Positions 11,186-23,849 of a stretch of 64,000 nt of DNA are shown here, in pieces. Within the stretch, counting starts at the first letter, position 1. Every line of letters begins with the position of its first letter. Source of the DNA: Dugong dugon (lineage: Eukaryota; Chordata; Mammalia; Sirenia; Dugongidae); assembly GCA_030035585.1 (NCBI GenBank), contig CM057468.1, positions 55,424,145 to 55,488,144 on the forward strand, given 5' to 3'. A model generated the notes under the pieces. The model made no database searches and was not told the origin of the DNA. It saw only the letters and a program-made list of their open reading frames with translations. Both the position numbers and the translations under genes were made by a program.

Positions 11186-14100
11186 ATCAAAGGAAATCCT
11201 TTGGTTAGAGAACCAACAACTCAGACAACAGCCTGAATCTAGTATGCAAGATGACGTCAGCCACATACCAACCTAGTAATGAACTCTCAAGGATAAAACA
11301 AAGCTAAAAGGTTTACAACAGGGAACCAGAGAGGTTGATCTATGAATGACAACAAAGACAGAACAATAAAAGAGGGAATAAATGGTGTAGGTATAGTACT
11401 TTTGAATGAAGAGGAAGTCAAGGCAATTTCAACCAACAAAAGACTGGTTCAAACTTAGGAAGACCGGGATAAATTTCCAGGCAACCACAAAGAAAGTTAA
11501 CAAACCTACTCATCAAAATAAAGAAGAAAAACATAAACTCTCAGTGAACACAAAATCTACAAAAATGAAAGAAATGAAAAAAAATCCATGATCAAAAGGA
11601 ATTCAGCACAAGAGAGTAAGAGGAACCAAAAAAAAAAAAAAGCACTACAGAAGAAATCACTACAAAATGATAGCAATAAACACATACCAATCAATAATCA
11701 CACAACATAAACATCTTAAACACACCCATAAAGAGGCAGAGAGTGTCAGAATGGATAAAAAACAGGACCTATCAATTTACTGTCTACAAGATACACACAC
11801 TAGAAACAAAAACATAAATAGATTAAAAATCAAAGGATGGAAAAAAATATATCAAGCTAACAGCTACCAAAAAAGAATAGGAGCGGTAATGCCAATCTCA
11901 GATAAAACAGACTTTAAAACAAAACCCACCATAAAAGCAAAGAAGGACATTATATAATGATTAAAAGGGCAATCTACCATGAAGACATAACCATAATAAG
12001 TATCTGTGCACCCAATGACAGGGCTCCAAAATACGTAAAACAAACTCTAACAGCACTGAAAAGAGAAATTGACAGTTCCACAATAATAGTAGGAGACTTC
12101 AACACACCACTCTCAGTAAAGGACAGAACATCTAGAAAGAAACTCAACAAAGATACAGAAGACCTAAAGGGCACTATCAGCCAACTTGACCTCATAGACA
12201 CATACAGAAAGCTACTCCCAACAGCTGCAAATTACACATTGTTTTCCAGTACACACGGAACATTCTCCAGAATAGACCACATCTCAGGCCACAGAGTAAC
12301 CCTCAACAAGATCCAAAATGCTGAGATAATACAAAGTATCTTCTCTGACCACAATGCCATCAAGGTAGAAATTAACAACAGGAAGAGTAAGAAAAAAAAA
12401 ATCAACTACATGGAAACTGAATAACACCCTGCTTAAAAACCACTGGATAATAGAAGAAATCAAAGATGGAACCAAAAAATTCCTAGAATCAAATGAGAAA
12501 GAAAAAATATCATAACAAAACCTTTGGGACACAGCATAGACAGTGCTCAGAGGTCAATCTATAGCAATAAATGCACACATCAAAAAAGAAGAAAAAGACA
12601 AAATCAAAACATTAGCTACACAGCTTGAACAAATAGAAAGAGAACAGCAAAAGAAGTCCACGGTCATCACAAGAAAGGAAATAATAAAGATCAGAGCAGA
12701 AATAAATGAAATATAGAATAGAAAAACAATAGAAAGAATCAACAAAACCAAAAGTTGCTTCTTCAAAAGGATCAACAAAAATGACAAACGATTGGCCAAA
12801 CTGACAAAAAAAAAAAAAAAACAACAAAAAACAGGAGAGGACACAAATAACCCAAATATGAAATGAAATGGGGGACATTGCAACTGACCCAACTGAAATA
12901 AAAAGGATCATAACAGAGTACTATGGAAAACTATACTCCAACAAATTTGAAAACCTAGAGGAAATGGACAAATTTCTAGCAACACACTACCTACCCAAAC
13001 TAACACAAAATTATGTTGAAAATTTAAACAGATTCATAACAAGAGAAGAGATTGAAAAGGTAATTTAAAAAAAACTCTCAAGAACAACAACAAAATGCCC
13101 CGGCCCAGATGGCTTCACTGGAGAATTCTACCAAACTTTCAGAGAAGACCTTACACCAGTACTACTCAAACTATTTCTGAAGATAGAAAAAGAAAGGATA
13201 CTTGACTTCATTCTATGAAGCAGCATGACCCTGATACCAAAACCAGGCAAAAACACTACAAAAAAGAAAATTACAGACCAACATCTCTCATGAATATAGA
13301 TGAAAAAATTTTCTATAAAAAATCTAGCCAATAGTATTCAGCATCATATCAAAAAAATAATACACCACGACCAAGTGAGATTCATACCAGGTATGCAAGG
13401 GCAGTTCAGCATTAGAAAATCAGTCAACATAATCCACAACATAAATAAAAGAATCACATGATCATCTCAATTGACGGAGAAAAAACATTCGACAACGTCC
13501 AGCACCCATTCCTGATAAAAACTCCCAACAAAATAGGTATAGAAGGGAAATTCGTCATAATAAAGGACACATATACGAAATCAGCAGCCAACATCATTCT
13601 TAATGGAGAGGGGCTGAAAACATTCCACTAGAGAACAGGAAGAAGACAAGGATACCCTTTATCACCACTCCTATTTAACATTGTGCTGGAAGTCCTAGCT
13701 AGAGCAGTAAGGCAAGAAAAAGAAATAAAGAGCATCCAAATTCATAACAAAGAAGTAAAACTGTCCTTATTTGCAGGTGATACGATACTATACTAGAAAA
13801 CCCAAAAGATTCGATAAGAAAACTATGGGAACTAATAGAACAATTCAGCAGAGTAGGAAGATACAAGATAAACATACAAAAATCACTTGGATTCCTCTAC
13901 ACCAATAAAGAGAATGATGAGAAGGAAATCAGGAGAACAATACAATATATAATAGCCCCTAAAAAAAATACTTAGGAATAAATCTAACCAGGGATGTAAA
14001 AGACCTATACAAGGAAAATTACAAAACACTACTGCAAAAAACCAAAAGAGACCTACATAAGTGGAAAAACATATCATGTTTTTGGATAGGTAGACTCAAC

Positions 14101-14314
14101 ATTGTGAAAATGTCAATCCTATCCAAAGCAATCTACAAATACAATGCAATCCTGATCCAAATACCAACAGCATTCTTTAAGAGATGGAAAAATTAATCAT
14201 CATTATATGGAAAGGGAAGAGGCCTCGATAAGTAAAGAACTATTGAAGAAGAAGAAGAAAGTAGGAGGACTCTCACTACCTGACCTCAAAACCTACTACA
14301 CAGCTATGGTAGTC

Positions 14315-14329
14315 AAAACAGCCTGGTAC
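14315..14329 (+). repeat. Target-site duplication of L1-B, left copy (15 bp)
   Basis: 'aaaacagcctggtac' occurs here and at 22678-22692, exactly flanking L1-B. The run of A at its start fits L1 endonuclease preference (TT/AAAA). Confidence 0.95.
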
Positions 14330-16223
14330 GGAGTTCTGGCAAAATGGTGCTCTAGGAAGAAGCACCACACTGTCCCTCCACAGCAAAGATCCGAAAAACT
14401 AACCCAAACAGAGAATACAACAATCCTGAAACCCTAAAACATCAAATGAAGGAATAAAGAACTCAGCCAAGCAACAAATGGAGTGAGAAAACGGACAGAG
14501 AACAGAGAGCGAGGAGAGAGTCATGCAGAGGTCCCCTACCAGCTAACGCAGTGCGGATCCTACATCTTGGAGCCCTATCAGAGACCAGCAAACAGGGGGT
14601 ACGAGAAAGCAGCCTCACGGAGCTTCCAGCGGGAGATAAAACAACCAGTAATTTGCGATATACCCTTTCCCACCCCCCACCCTTCTTCACCCTGACTCAG
14701 CCTCCTCTGCTTCCCCCAGCTACAATCTCTTCACTGGGAATCACCGGCTGCTTGGATTCCACACACCCAAACAGGCTGGCTCTCTGAGTGCCATTTGTTG
14801 GCTGCTGGTGTTGCTTTTTTCTGCTTCTTTTGATTTCTTCCTTACTTCTCACCACCTCCCCCTCCTTTCGCTCAAATACCTGGCTCTGTGTGCCATCTTT
14901 GCTTCTTCCTGAGGGGCTAAAGAGCACTGGTAATTTGTGATATACGCTTTCCCACTCCCTACACTTCTTCACCCACACTTGGCCCCCTCTGCTTCCAATG
15001 GACACAGTCTCTTGTCCGAGAAACACCAGCCTGCACTAGCTGGCTCTCTGAGTGCCATTTGTTGGCTGCTAGTGTTGCTTTTTTTTCTGCTTCTTTTGAT
15101 TTCTTCCTTAGCTCTCACCACCTTCCCCTCCTTTCACTCAAATACCTGGCTCCGTGCACCATCTTTGCTTCTTCTTGAGGGGCTGTGGAACTCTGTTCTA
15201 GTCTGGAGCTGCTTCCCGTTCTGGGCTGCCACACTGGTGAGATCCCGGGGCTTTTGTTCATTTGTTTGTTTTGAACTGTTCATTTGTTTTCTTTTCCTTT
15301 TCTTGAGTTGGGAGCCCTTTCTGGCAGGCAGTGCTGCGTGGCAAGGAGAATTCCCCCTCGGCTTGCATAGAGGTGCATAGGAACCCCTGAGGACATTTTT
15401 TTTTTTTTTCTGTTTTTTTGGGGTGGTTCTTGTTCTTTTTTTTTTCTTTTTTTTTAAATTTGTTTTGTTTTGTTTTCCCTCTTTTTCCCTTTTTGTCTTT
15501 CTTCATTGCTCAGTTTCTCACCTCTCTATGTCTTCCTTCTCTTTATCTTCACTGAATACCTGGCGTTGTATACCTCTACGCCTTCTAGCCAGGCTGTACT
15601 GCAACACCTGAGAGCAACTTCCACAGACCTCATAGCTGCACCGGTGGGATCCCTGGGAATTTTGCGGTTCTTTAACTTTTCTGATTTTTATTTATTCATT
15701 CTTTTCTTTTCTTCCTCTTCCCCTTTCTGTTTTTCTCCATTTCATAGTCTCTCATCTCTCCACTCCAACAGCAAGCTCCCCTAGCATTCTTTTTTGTTTG
15801 TTTGGATGTTTCTGGCTCCTGTTCCTCTCTCCTCTCTCCCATATTCACCTTAGCTCTACAAATAACAATCTCCCCGCTGCATCCTGCCTACCTGCACCAT
15901 GTGCTTGACATCACAACACCAAGCAGCACAGGCACGGCCAACTGGAACCTGCCCTGCACTGATTACCGAACAGCTCTGGTGGCTGTAGTAAGTGCCACAA
16001 ACAACCCGTCCCAGTAACTCCTCTTCAGCTACACCTGCCCTGCCATAACATATCTGAGTGACTGACCCTGCCAATTGGAGAAGGAGGTGAAAAGTATTGT
16101 GCCCACAGATGCGCAAACAACAAAGAACACACAGTCTGCCTACTCACACATAGTCAAATTTCAAAAAAAGAATGTACAAAACAAACAAATCTACAATCAA
16201 TAAACGAGAAAAATAACTACTGA
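14330..16223 (+). promoter_or_regulatory. L1-B 5' UTR with ~283-bp tandem duplication
   Basis: This is the internal promoter region. A unit running from 'gtaatttgcgatata' (about 14649) to about 14905 is repeated from 'gtaatttgtgatata' (about 14932) to about 15180. Both copies include 'ggctggctctctgagtgccatttgttggctgct'-type sequence, written here only in part: 'gagtgccatttgttggctgc'. The rest is pyrimidine tracts and T runs. This repeat differs from the ~190-bp monomers of L1-A, although the outer ends of the two UTRs are alike. Confidence 0.75.
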
Positions 16224-17209
16224 ATGCCCCGAAGACACGAGACAATATCAAAAAATTTACAAAAACAGGACTGGATGGTTCCAGTAGGTGTCCAAAATAA
16301 AACACCAGATGACTCTCCTCTGGAAGAAAATGCACTAGAACCACTTGGTAGGGAATTCAAATCTCTAATACTCAGAATTCTCCAAGAGCTGAGGCAAAAA
16401 CCTGATAAACATGAGAAAAAAATAGACAAATTCATGGAAAATACAGACCAAAAACTGGAAGAATTCAGGAAAATAATGCAGGAACAAAATGCCAAAATAA
16501 ATTCACAACTAGAAATTATACAAAGACAACAATTAGAAATCCAAAAGATAAACAACAATATTTCAGAAATGGACTTTGTCATAGTAGGGGTGAGAAGCAG
16601 ATTTGAAACGGTGGAAGACAGGTTTGGTGGAATTGAAGACAAACACTTGGACAACTCTGTTTCAGGAAAACTCAGAAAAAAGAACAAAGAAAAATGAAGA
16701 GACCCTGAGAATTATGTTGGATACAATCAAAAGCAAAAATTTTCAAGTGATTGGAATTCCAGAACAGGGGGAGAAAAGAGAAAACACAGAGAGGATCATT
16801 GAAGAACTGCTGACATAAAACTTCCCCAATATCATGAAAGATGAAAAGCTGGCCATCCAAGAACCTCAACGAACCCCATATAGGAGAGACCCCAAAAGAA
16901 AATCACCAAGGCATATCAGAATCACACTCGCCAAAAACCAAAGACAAACAAAGTATCCTGAGAGCAGCTCGTGAAAAACAAGAAGTCACATACAAAGGAG
17001 AAACAATAAGACTAAGCTCAGATTATTCAGCAGAAACCATGCAGGCAAGAAGGCAATGGGATGACATATACAAAATCTTGAAAGAAAAAAAATGTCAGCC
17101 AAGAATAATATATCCTGCAAAACCCTCGTTCAAATTAGATGGTGAAATTAGGTCATTTCCAGATAAACAGAAATTAAGGGAATATGCAAAGGTCAAACCA
17201 AACTTATAA
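16224..17209 (+). pseudogene. L1-B ORF1 (RNA-binding chaperone), frameshifted
   Basis: The start at 16224 opens a 157-codon frame. It is rich in charged heptads (about residues 45-130), consistent with the ORF1p coiled coil. The frame then shifts near 16640-16690 into the segment leading to the RRM (…SKNFQVIGIPEQGE…). A stop lies at 16816-16818, and a second shift near 16935-16950 leads into the C-terminal domain (16841-17209 frame, with YKGETIRLSSDYSAETMQAR). The total span of about 328 codons matches usual ORF1p length. Two frameshifts and one stop are the visible lesions. Confidence 0.92.
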
Positions 17210-17695
17210 GAATTATTAAAGGGAGTTCTTCAATCTGAGGACAAACAGCTTCAGCTCACAGGCAGAATCTAGGACACAGGATCATACCAGCCCGATACCA
17301 GTCTAGGAAATGAACTCTCGAGGACTATCCAAAACCAAAAGAAATACAGCAGGAAATCAGAGCAATTAATCAGTATGTGACAACAACATCAAAACAATAA
17401 AAGAGGGAATAAACAGCGTAGGTATAGAACCTTCTAATGGAGAGGAAGGCAAGGTGATGCCAAGTAATGGTAGACAGCTTCAAACTTAGAAATATAGGGT
17501 AAAATTCATGGTAACCACAAAGAAAGTTAACAATTGTACTCATAAAAAAAGAGGAAAAACATAAAGCCTCAGCAAAAACAAAACCTACAAAAACAAAAGA
17601 AATGAAAAAAAAAAACCCACAAACAAAAGTAACTCAGCACAAGAGACTAAGAATAACAAAGAAAACTTCGGCAGCACAAAAAAAAGCACTACAAA

Positions 17696-20600
17696 ATGAC
17701 AGCAACAAACTCACATCTATCAATAATTACACTGAATGTAAATGGACTCAATGCACCCATAAAGAGATGGAGAGTGACAGAATGGATAAGAAAACAGGAT
17801 CCATCAACATGCTGTCTACAAGAGAAACACCTTAGAAACAAAGATGGGAATTTATTAAAAGTCAAAGGTTGGAAAAAAATATATCAAGCTAACAACTACC
17901 AAAAAAAGAGCAGGAGTGGCAATACTAATCTCAGATAAAATAGACTTTAAAACAAAGTCTACCATAAAAGACAAAGAAGGACACTATATAATGATTAAGG
18001 GGATGATCCATCATGAAGACAAAACAATAATAAACATCTACGCACCCAATGACAGGGTTCCAAAATGCATAGAACAAACTCTAACAACACTGGAGAGGGA
18101 AATTGACAGTTCCACAGAAATGTTGGGAGGCTTCAGCACATCACTCTCAGTGGAAGACGGAGCAACTAAGAAGAAGCTCAGAGAGGATGCAGAGGACCTA
18201 AAGGGCACAATCAGCCAACTTGACCTCATGGACATGTATAGAACACTCCATCCAACCACTGCAAAGTACACATTCTTTTCCAATGCACATGGAACGTTCT
18301 CTAGAATAGACCATATCTTAGGCCACAGAGCAATCCTCAACAAGATCCAAAACGTTGAGATAATTCAAAGTATCTTCTCTGACCACAATGCCATCAAGGT
18401 AGAAATTAACAATAGAAAGAGCAAGGAAAAAAAATCAACTACATGGAAACTGAATAATACCCTTCTTACACATCACTGGGTAATAGAAGAAATCAGAGAT
18501 GGAATCAAAAAATTCCTAGAATCAAATGAGAATGAAAACACATCATACCAAAACCTTTGGAACACAACAAAGGCAGTCCTCAGAGGACAATTTGTAGCAA
18601 TAGATGCACATACGAAAGAAGAAGAAAGGGACAAAATCAAAACATTAACTACAGAACTCAAACAAATAGAAATAGAACAGCAAAAAAACCCCACAACCAC
18701 CAGAAGAAAGGAAATAGTAAAGATCAGAGTAGAAATCAATGAAACAGAGAACAGAAAAACAATAGAAAGAATCAACAAAACCAAAAGTTGGTTCTTTGAA
18801 AGAATCAACAAAATCGACAAACCACTGGCCAGACTGACAAAAGAAAAACAGGAGAGGACACAAATAACCCAAATAAGAAATGAAATGGGGGACATTACAA
18901 CCGACCCAACTGAAATAAAAAGGATTATAACAGAATATTATGAAAAACTATACTCCAACAAATTTGAAAATCTAGAGGAAATGGATAAATTACTAGAAAC
19001 ACACGGCCTACCCAAACTACAACAAAGTGATGTTGAAAATCTGAACAGACCCATAACAAGAGAAGAGATTGAAAAGGTAATAAAAAAAACTCCCAACCAA
19101 AAAAAGTCCTGGCCCAGATGGCTTCACTGGAGATTTCTACAAAACATTTACAGAAGAGCTTGTACCAGTACAGCTCAAGATATTTCAGAGCATAGAAGAA
19201 GAAGCAACACTTCCAAATTCTTTCTACGAAGCCAGCATAAAGCTGATACCAAAACCAGGCAAAGATGTCACAAAAAAAGAAAATTACCCACCAATATCCC
19301 TCAGGAATATAGATGCAAAACTTCTTAACAAAATCCTAGCCAAAAGAATTCAGCATCATATCAAAAAATTAATACACCACGACCAAGTAGGATTCATACC
19401 AGCTATGCAAGGATGGTTCAACATTAGAAAATCAATCAATGTAATCCACCACATAAATAAAACAAAAGAAAAGAATCACATGATCATCTCAGTTGACGCA
19501 GAAAAGGCATTTGACAAAGTCCAACACCCATTCCTGATAAAAACTCTCAATCAAATAGGTATAGAAGGGAAATTTCTCAACATAATTAAGGGCATCTATG
19601 CAAAACCAATGGCCAACATCATTCTTAATGGAGAGAGGCTGAAAACATTCCCCTTGAGAAGAGGAAGAAGCCAAGGATGCCCTTTATCACCACTCCTATT
19701 TAACATTGTGCTGGAAGATCTAGCTAGAGCAATAAGGCAAGAAAAAGAAATAAAGGGCATACAATTGGTAATGAAGAAGTTAAACTGTCCCTGTCTGCAG
19801 ATGATATGATACTATACCTAGAAAACCCTAACGACTCCATGAGAAATGTACTGGAACTAATAGAAAGATTCAGCAGTGTAGCAGGATACAAGATAAACAT
19901 TCAAAAATCAGTTGTATTCCTATACACCAATAAGGAGAACAATGAAAAGGAAATCAAGAAAAGAATACCACTTTCAATAGCCCCTAAAAGGTTAAAATAC
20001 TTAGGAATAAATCTGACCAGGGATGTAAAAGACCTATACAAAGAAAACTACAAAACACTACTGAATGAAACCCAAAGGGATCTACATAAATGGAAAAACA
20101 TACCATGCTCATGGATAGGCAGACTCAACACTGTGAAACTGACAATTCTAGCTAAAGCAATTTACAAATACAATGCAATCCCTATCCAAATACCAACAAA
20201 CATTCTTCAAAGAGATGGAAAATCTAATCATTATCTTTATATGGAAAGGGAAGAAGCCCCGAATAAGTAAAGCACTACTGAAGAAGAAGAAGAAAGTTGG
20301 AGGACTCACACTACCTGACTTTAGAAGCTACTATACAGCTACAGTAGTCAGAACAGCCTGGTACTGGTACAACAACAGCTACATTGAGCAATGGAACAGA
20401 ATTGAGAACCCAGATGGAAATTTATCCACCTACGGTCAGCTGATCTTCGACTAGGGCCCGAAGTCCATCAAATGGGGAAAGGACAGTCTTTTTAACAAAT
20501 GGTGCTGACAAAACTGGATATCCATCTGCAAAAAAATGAAACAGGACCCATACCTCACACCATATACAAAAACTACTACAAAATGGATCAAAGACCCGAA

Positions 20601-21415
20601 TATAAAGCTTAAAACTATAATGTTCATAGAAGAAAAAATAGGACCAACACTTCAGGCCTCAATACATGGCATTAACAGGATACAAACGATAACCATCAAT
20701 GCACAAAACCCAATAGATAAGCTAGATAACTGGGATCTTCTAAAAATCAAACACATATGCTCTTCAAAGACTTCACCAAAAGAGTAAAAAGAGAACCTAC
20801 AGACTGGGAAAAAAATTTTGGACTGTACAAGTCAGACAAATTCTAATCTCCATAATCTACAAGAAAATCCAACACCTCTACAACAAAAAGACAAATAATC
20901 CTATTAAAAAATGGGCAAATGAAATGAACAGACGCTTCACCAAAGAAGACATCCAAATGGCCGGCAGACACATGAAGAAATGCTCGGGATCACTAGCCAT
21001 TAGAGAAATGCAAATTAAAACCACAATGAGATACCATCTCACCCGGCATTACTAGCACGATTCAAAACCACTGGAAATAACAAATGTTGGAGGGGCTGAG
21101 GGGAGATCGGAACTCTCATGCACTGCTGGTGCACATGCAAAATGATACAACCATTTTAGAAAATGATTTGGTGCTTCCTCAGAAAGCTAGAAATAGACAT
21201 AGCATTTGATCCATCAATCCCACTCCTGGGAATATATCCTAGAGAAATAAGAGTCGTCACTCGAATAGACTTATGCACACCTATGTTCATGGCAGCATTG
21301 TTCAAAACGATGGAAACAACCTAGATGCCCATCAACAGATGAATGGATAAACAAACTATGGTACATACACACAATGCAGTACTATCAACGAGAAAGAACA
21401 ATGATGAATCTGTGA
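17696..21415 (+). pseudogene. L1-B ORF2 (endonuclease-reverse transcriptase), frameshifted
   Basis: The start is ATG at 17696 (MTATNSHLSIITLNVNGLN, a standard L1 EN start). The frame shifts near 17900-17938 into a 470-codon frame (17916-19328) covering most of EN and the linker to early RT. The EN motif normally GDFN reads GGFS, so two active-site residues are lost, while SDHNAI is kept. Further shifts occur near 19100, 19780 and 20220. In [17 protein letters not shown] is intact (in 19405-19809), and the FADD box reads SADD at 19794-19805. The C-terminal part ends at the tga at 21413-21415. Total length of about 1,240 codons is normal for L1. Confidence 0.94.
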
Positions 21416-22677
21416 AGCATCTCATAACATTGATGAAACTGGAGGACATTATGCTGAGTGAAATAAGTCAATCACAAAAGGACAAATATTGTAGGAGACC
21501 TCTATTGTAAAAACCCATGAAAAAGTTCACACACAAAATGTAACAATCTTTGTTGGTTACCAGGGATGGGAAGGCGGGGGGGAATACTAAATAGGCAATA
21601 GATAAGTGGTATCTTGGGTGAAGGGTGAGACAGTATACAATACAGGGGAAACTAGCACAACTTGTACAAGGAAAGGTCATGGAAGCCCCATAGACACATC
21701 CATACTCCCTGAGGGACTGAATTGCTGGGAGGAGGGCTGTGGGGACCATGGTCTCGGGGAACTTCTAGCTCAATTGGCATGACACAGCTTATAAAGACAA
21801 TGCTCTACATTCTACCTTGGTGAGTAGTGTCTGGGGTTTTAAAAGCCTGTGAGTGGCCATCTAAGATACTCCACTGGCCTCATCCCTTCGGGAGCAAGGG
21901 CGAATGAAGAGAACAGGATACAAGGAAAAGATTAGTCCAAAGGACTAATTGTCCACAGCTATCAAGGTCTCCACCAGACTGAGTCTGCCCAGCTACCACC
22001 ACTGACTGCTCTGACCAGGATCACAACAGAGGGTTCTGGACAGAGCTGGAGAAGGATGTACAGCATAATTCTAACTCACAAAACAAAGACCAGATTTACT
22101 GGCCTAAAGGAGACTGGAGAAACCCCGAGAGTATGGCCCCCAGACACCCTTTTAGCTCAGTGGTGGATTTATCTCCCAGGTTCACCATTCAGCCTGGGAG
22201 TGGACAGCCCCGTAAAACCAAATGAGACTAACGAGGTACAGGAGTCCAGTGACAAGGGCCAGAAAGCAGAAGGGGACAAGGAGGCTGGTGATAGGTAACC
22301 CAAGGTTGAGTAAGGATATTGTTGATGTGTTGTGAGATTGTTAACCCTTGTCGTAGGGCAACATTTGTAGTAACTGTTAAATGAGAAACTACTTTGTTCT
22401 GTAAGCCTTCACCTTAAGTGAGAATAACAGCACAATTGGAAGAGTGTAGTCAATGTCAGTGAACGGTGCATGTAGAAATTTTTGAAATGGTGTATCTTTG
22501 GCTATGTGTATTTTCACCAAAATAAAGGTTGAGAAGTTAGAGGGTTGTCATGTTGTGGGGTTGTTAACCAATGTCATAAAACAAGATGCGTACTACTGTT
22601 TCATGAGAAACTATTTGTTCTGTAAGCCTTCACCTGAAGTACAATTAAAACAAAGAAAAATTAAAAAAAATAAAACA
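21416..22677 (+). other. L1-B 3' UTR with duplicated terminus
   Basis: This is non-coding 3' UTR ending in an A-rich tail at 22650-22677. The terminal module ('gttaacc', then a 'gagaaact…tgttctgtaagcctt' motif, then 'cacct.aagt') occurs twice, at about 22330-22418 and 22555-22640. About 110 bp of other sequence lie between, including an 'aataaa' at about 22520. The transcript therefore seems to have read past one L1 end to a second one. Confidence 0.75.
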
Positions 22678-23324
22678 AAAACAGCCTGGTACTTGTACAA
22701 CAACAGACACATTGACTAACGGAACAAAATTGAGAACCCAGATGTAAATCCATCCACCTAAGGTCACCGGATCTTCGACAATGGCCCAAAGTCCATCAAA
22801 TGGGGAGAAGACAGACTTTTTTAACAGAGGGCGCTGGCAAAAGTGGATGTCCATCTGTAAAAAAATGAAACAGGAACCAGACCTCACACCATACACAAAA
22901 ACTAATTCAAAATGAATCAAAGACCTAAATATAAGACTCAAAACTATAAAGATTATAGAAGAAAAAATAGGGTCACCACTCGAGGCCCTAACACATGGCA
23001 TAAACAAAATACAAACCATAACTAACACTACACAAACAACAGAAGATAAACTAGATAACTGAGATCTTTGAAAAATTAAACACTTAATGCTCACCAAAAG
23101 ACTTCATGAAAAGAGTAAAAGAGAAACTAGAGACTGGGAAAAAATTTTTGGCTGTGACAAATCTGACAAAGTTCTAATTTCTAAAATCTACAGGGAAATC
23201 CATTACCTCTGCAAGAAAAAGACAAATAATCCAATTAAAGGGCAAAGGATATGAACAGACATTTCACCAAAGAAAACATTCAGGTGGCTACCAGACACAT
23301 GAAGAAGTTCTCTTGATCACTAGC
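22678..23324 (+). mobile_element. L1-A continued (ORF2, after L1-B)
   Basis: It opens with the right copy of the L1-B target duplication (22678-22692) and continues ORF2 at exactly the codon region where 14329 stopped ('tgtacaacaacagacacattg'). It runs until the LTR insertion at 23325. Confidence 0.93.
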
Positions 23325-23849
23325 CATCATAAATTGAATTGTGTCCCCCAAAAATATGTGTGTCAACCTGGCTAGGCCATGATTCCCAGTACTGTGTGAT
23401 AGTCCACCATTTTGTCATCTGATGTGATTTTCCTATGTGTTGTAAATCCTATCTCTATGATGTTAATGAGGCGGGATAGGCAACAGTTATGTTAATGAGG
23501 CAGAACTCAATTTACAAGATTGAATTGTGTCAGGAACCAATCTCTTTTGAGATTTAAAAGAGATAATCGAACAGAGAGACAAGGGGACCTCCTACCACCA
23601 AAAAAGCTGTGATAGGAGGAGAGTGCATCCTTTGTACCCAGGGTTCCTGCTCAGAGAAGTTCCTAGTCTAGGAGAAGATTGATGAAAAGGACCTTTTTCC
23701 AGAGCCAACAGAGAGAGAAACCCTTCCCCTGGAGGTGATGTCTTGAATTTGGACTTCTAGCCTACAAGACCATGAGAAAGTAAATTTCTCTTTGTTAAAG
23801 CCATCCACTTGTGGTATTTCTGTTATAGCAGCACTAGATAACTAAGACA
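23325..23849 (+). mobile_element. Solo LTR (ERVL/MaLR-like), nested in L1-A
   Basis: A 525-bp LTR of the family that also occurs at 29547-30199 and, inverted, at 49776-50286. Shared marks are 'gaattgtgtccc' near the start, 'gttaatgagg', 'ccatccacttgtggtatttc' and the end 'agataactaagaca'. The flanking 5-bp duplication 'ctagc' (23320-23324 and 23850-23854) restores the L1 reading 'actagccattagagaaat'. The terminal TG appears mutated to CA. Confidence 0.85.

Larger units (their letters stand above)
8785..14329 (+). mobile_element. L1-A, full-length L1 LINE, 5' segment
   Basis: It starts with an L1 5' end ('gccaacatggcgctatagg') directly after the 14-bp target duplication at 8771-8784. It carries a long pyrimidine-rich 5' UTR (8785-10508), ORF1 (about 10509-11185) and ORF2 from 11667. 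It is interrupted after 14329 by L1-B and resumes at 22693. L1-B and the LTR removed, L1-A is about 7.6 kb, so it was a full-length insertion. Confidence 0.93.
14330..22677 (+). mobile_element. L1-B, full-length L1 LINE nested in L1-A
   Basis: An 8.35-kb insertion in the same orientation as its host L1-A. The 5' UTR is 14330-16223, ORF1 16224-17209, ORF2 17696-21415, and the 3' UTR with A-rich tail 21416-22677. It is flanked by a perfect 15-bp target duplication. It is better preserved than L1-A: one ORF2 stretch of 470 codons remains open. It is nevertheless inactive because of frameshifts and lost catalytic residues. Confidence 0.96.

Noticed and set aside
14463-15784. Open frames of 70-147 codons on both strands
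   Set aside because: They fall in the L1-B 5' UTR with its repeats and T runs, for the same reason.
17916-19328. 470-codon open frame as a possible host gene
   Set aside because: It is L1 ORF2, with endonuclease motifs, an adjoining RT in other frames and a 15-bp insertion duplication around the element.
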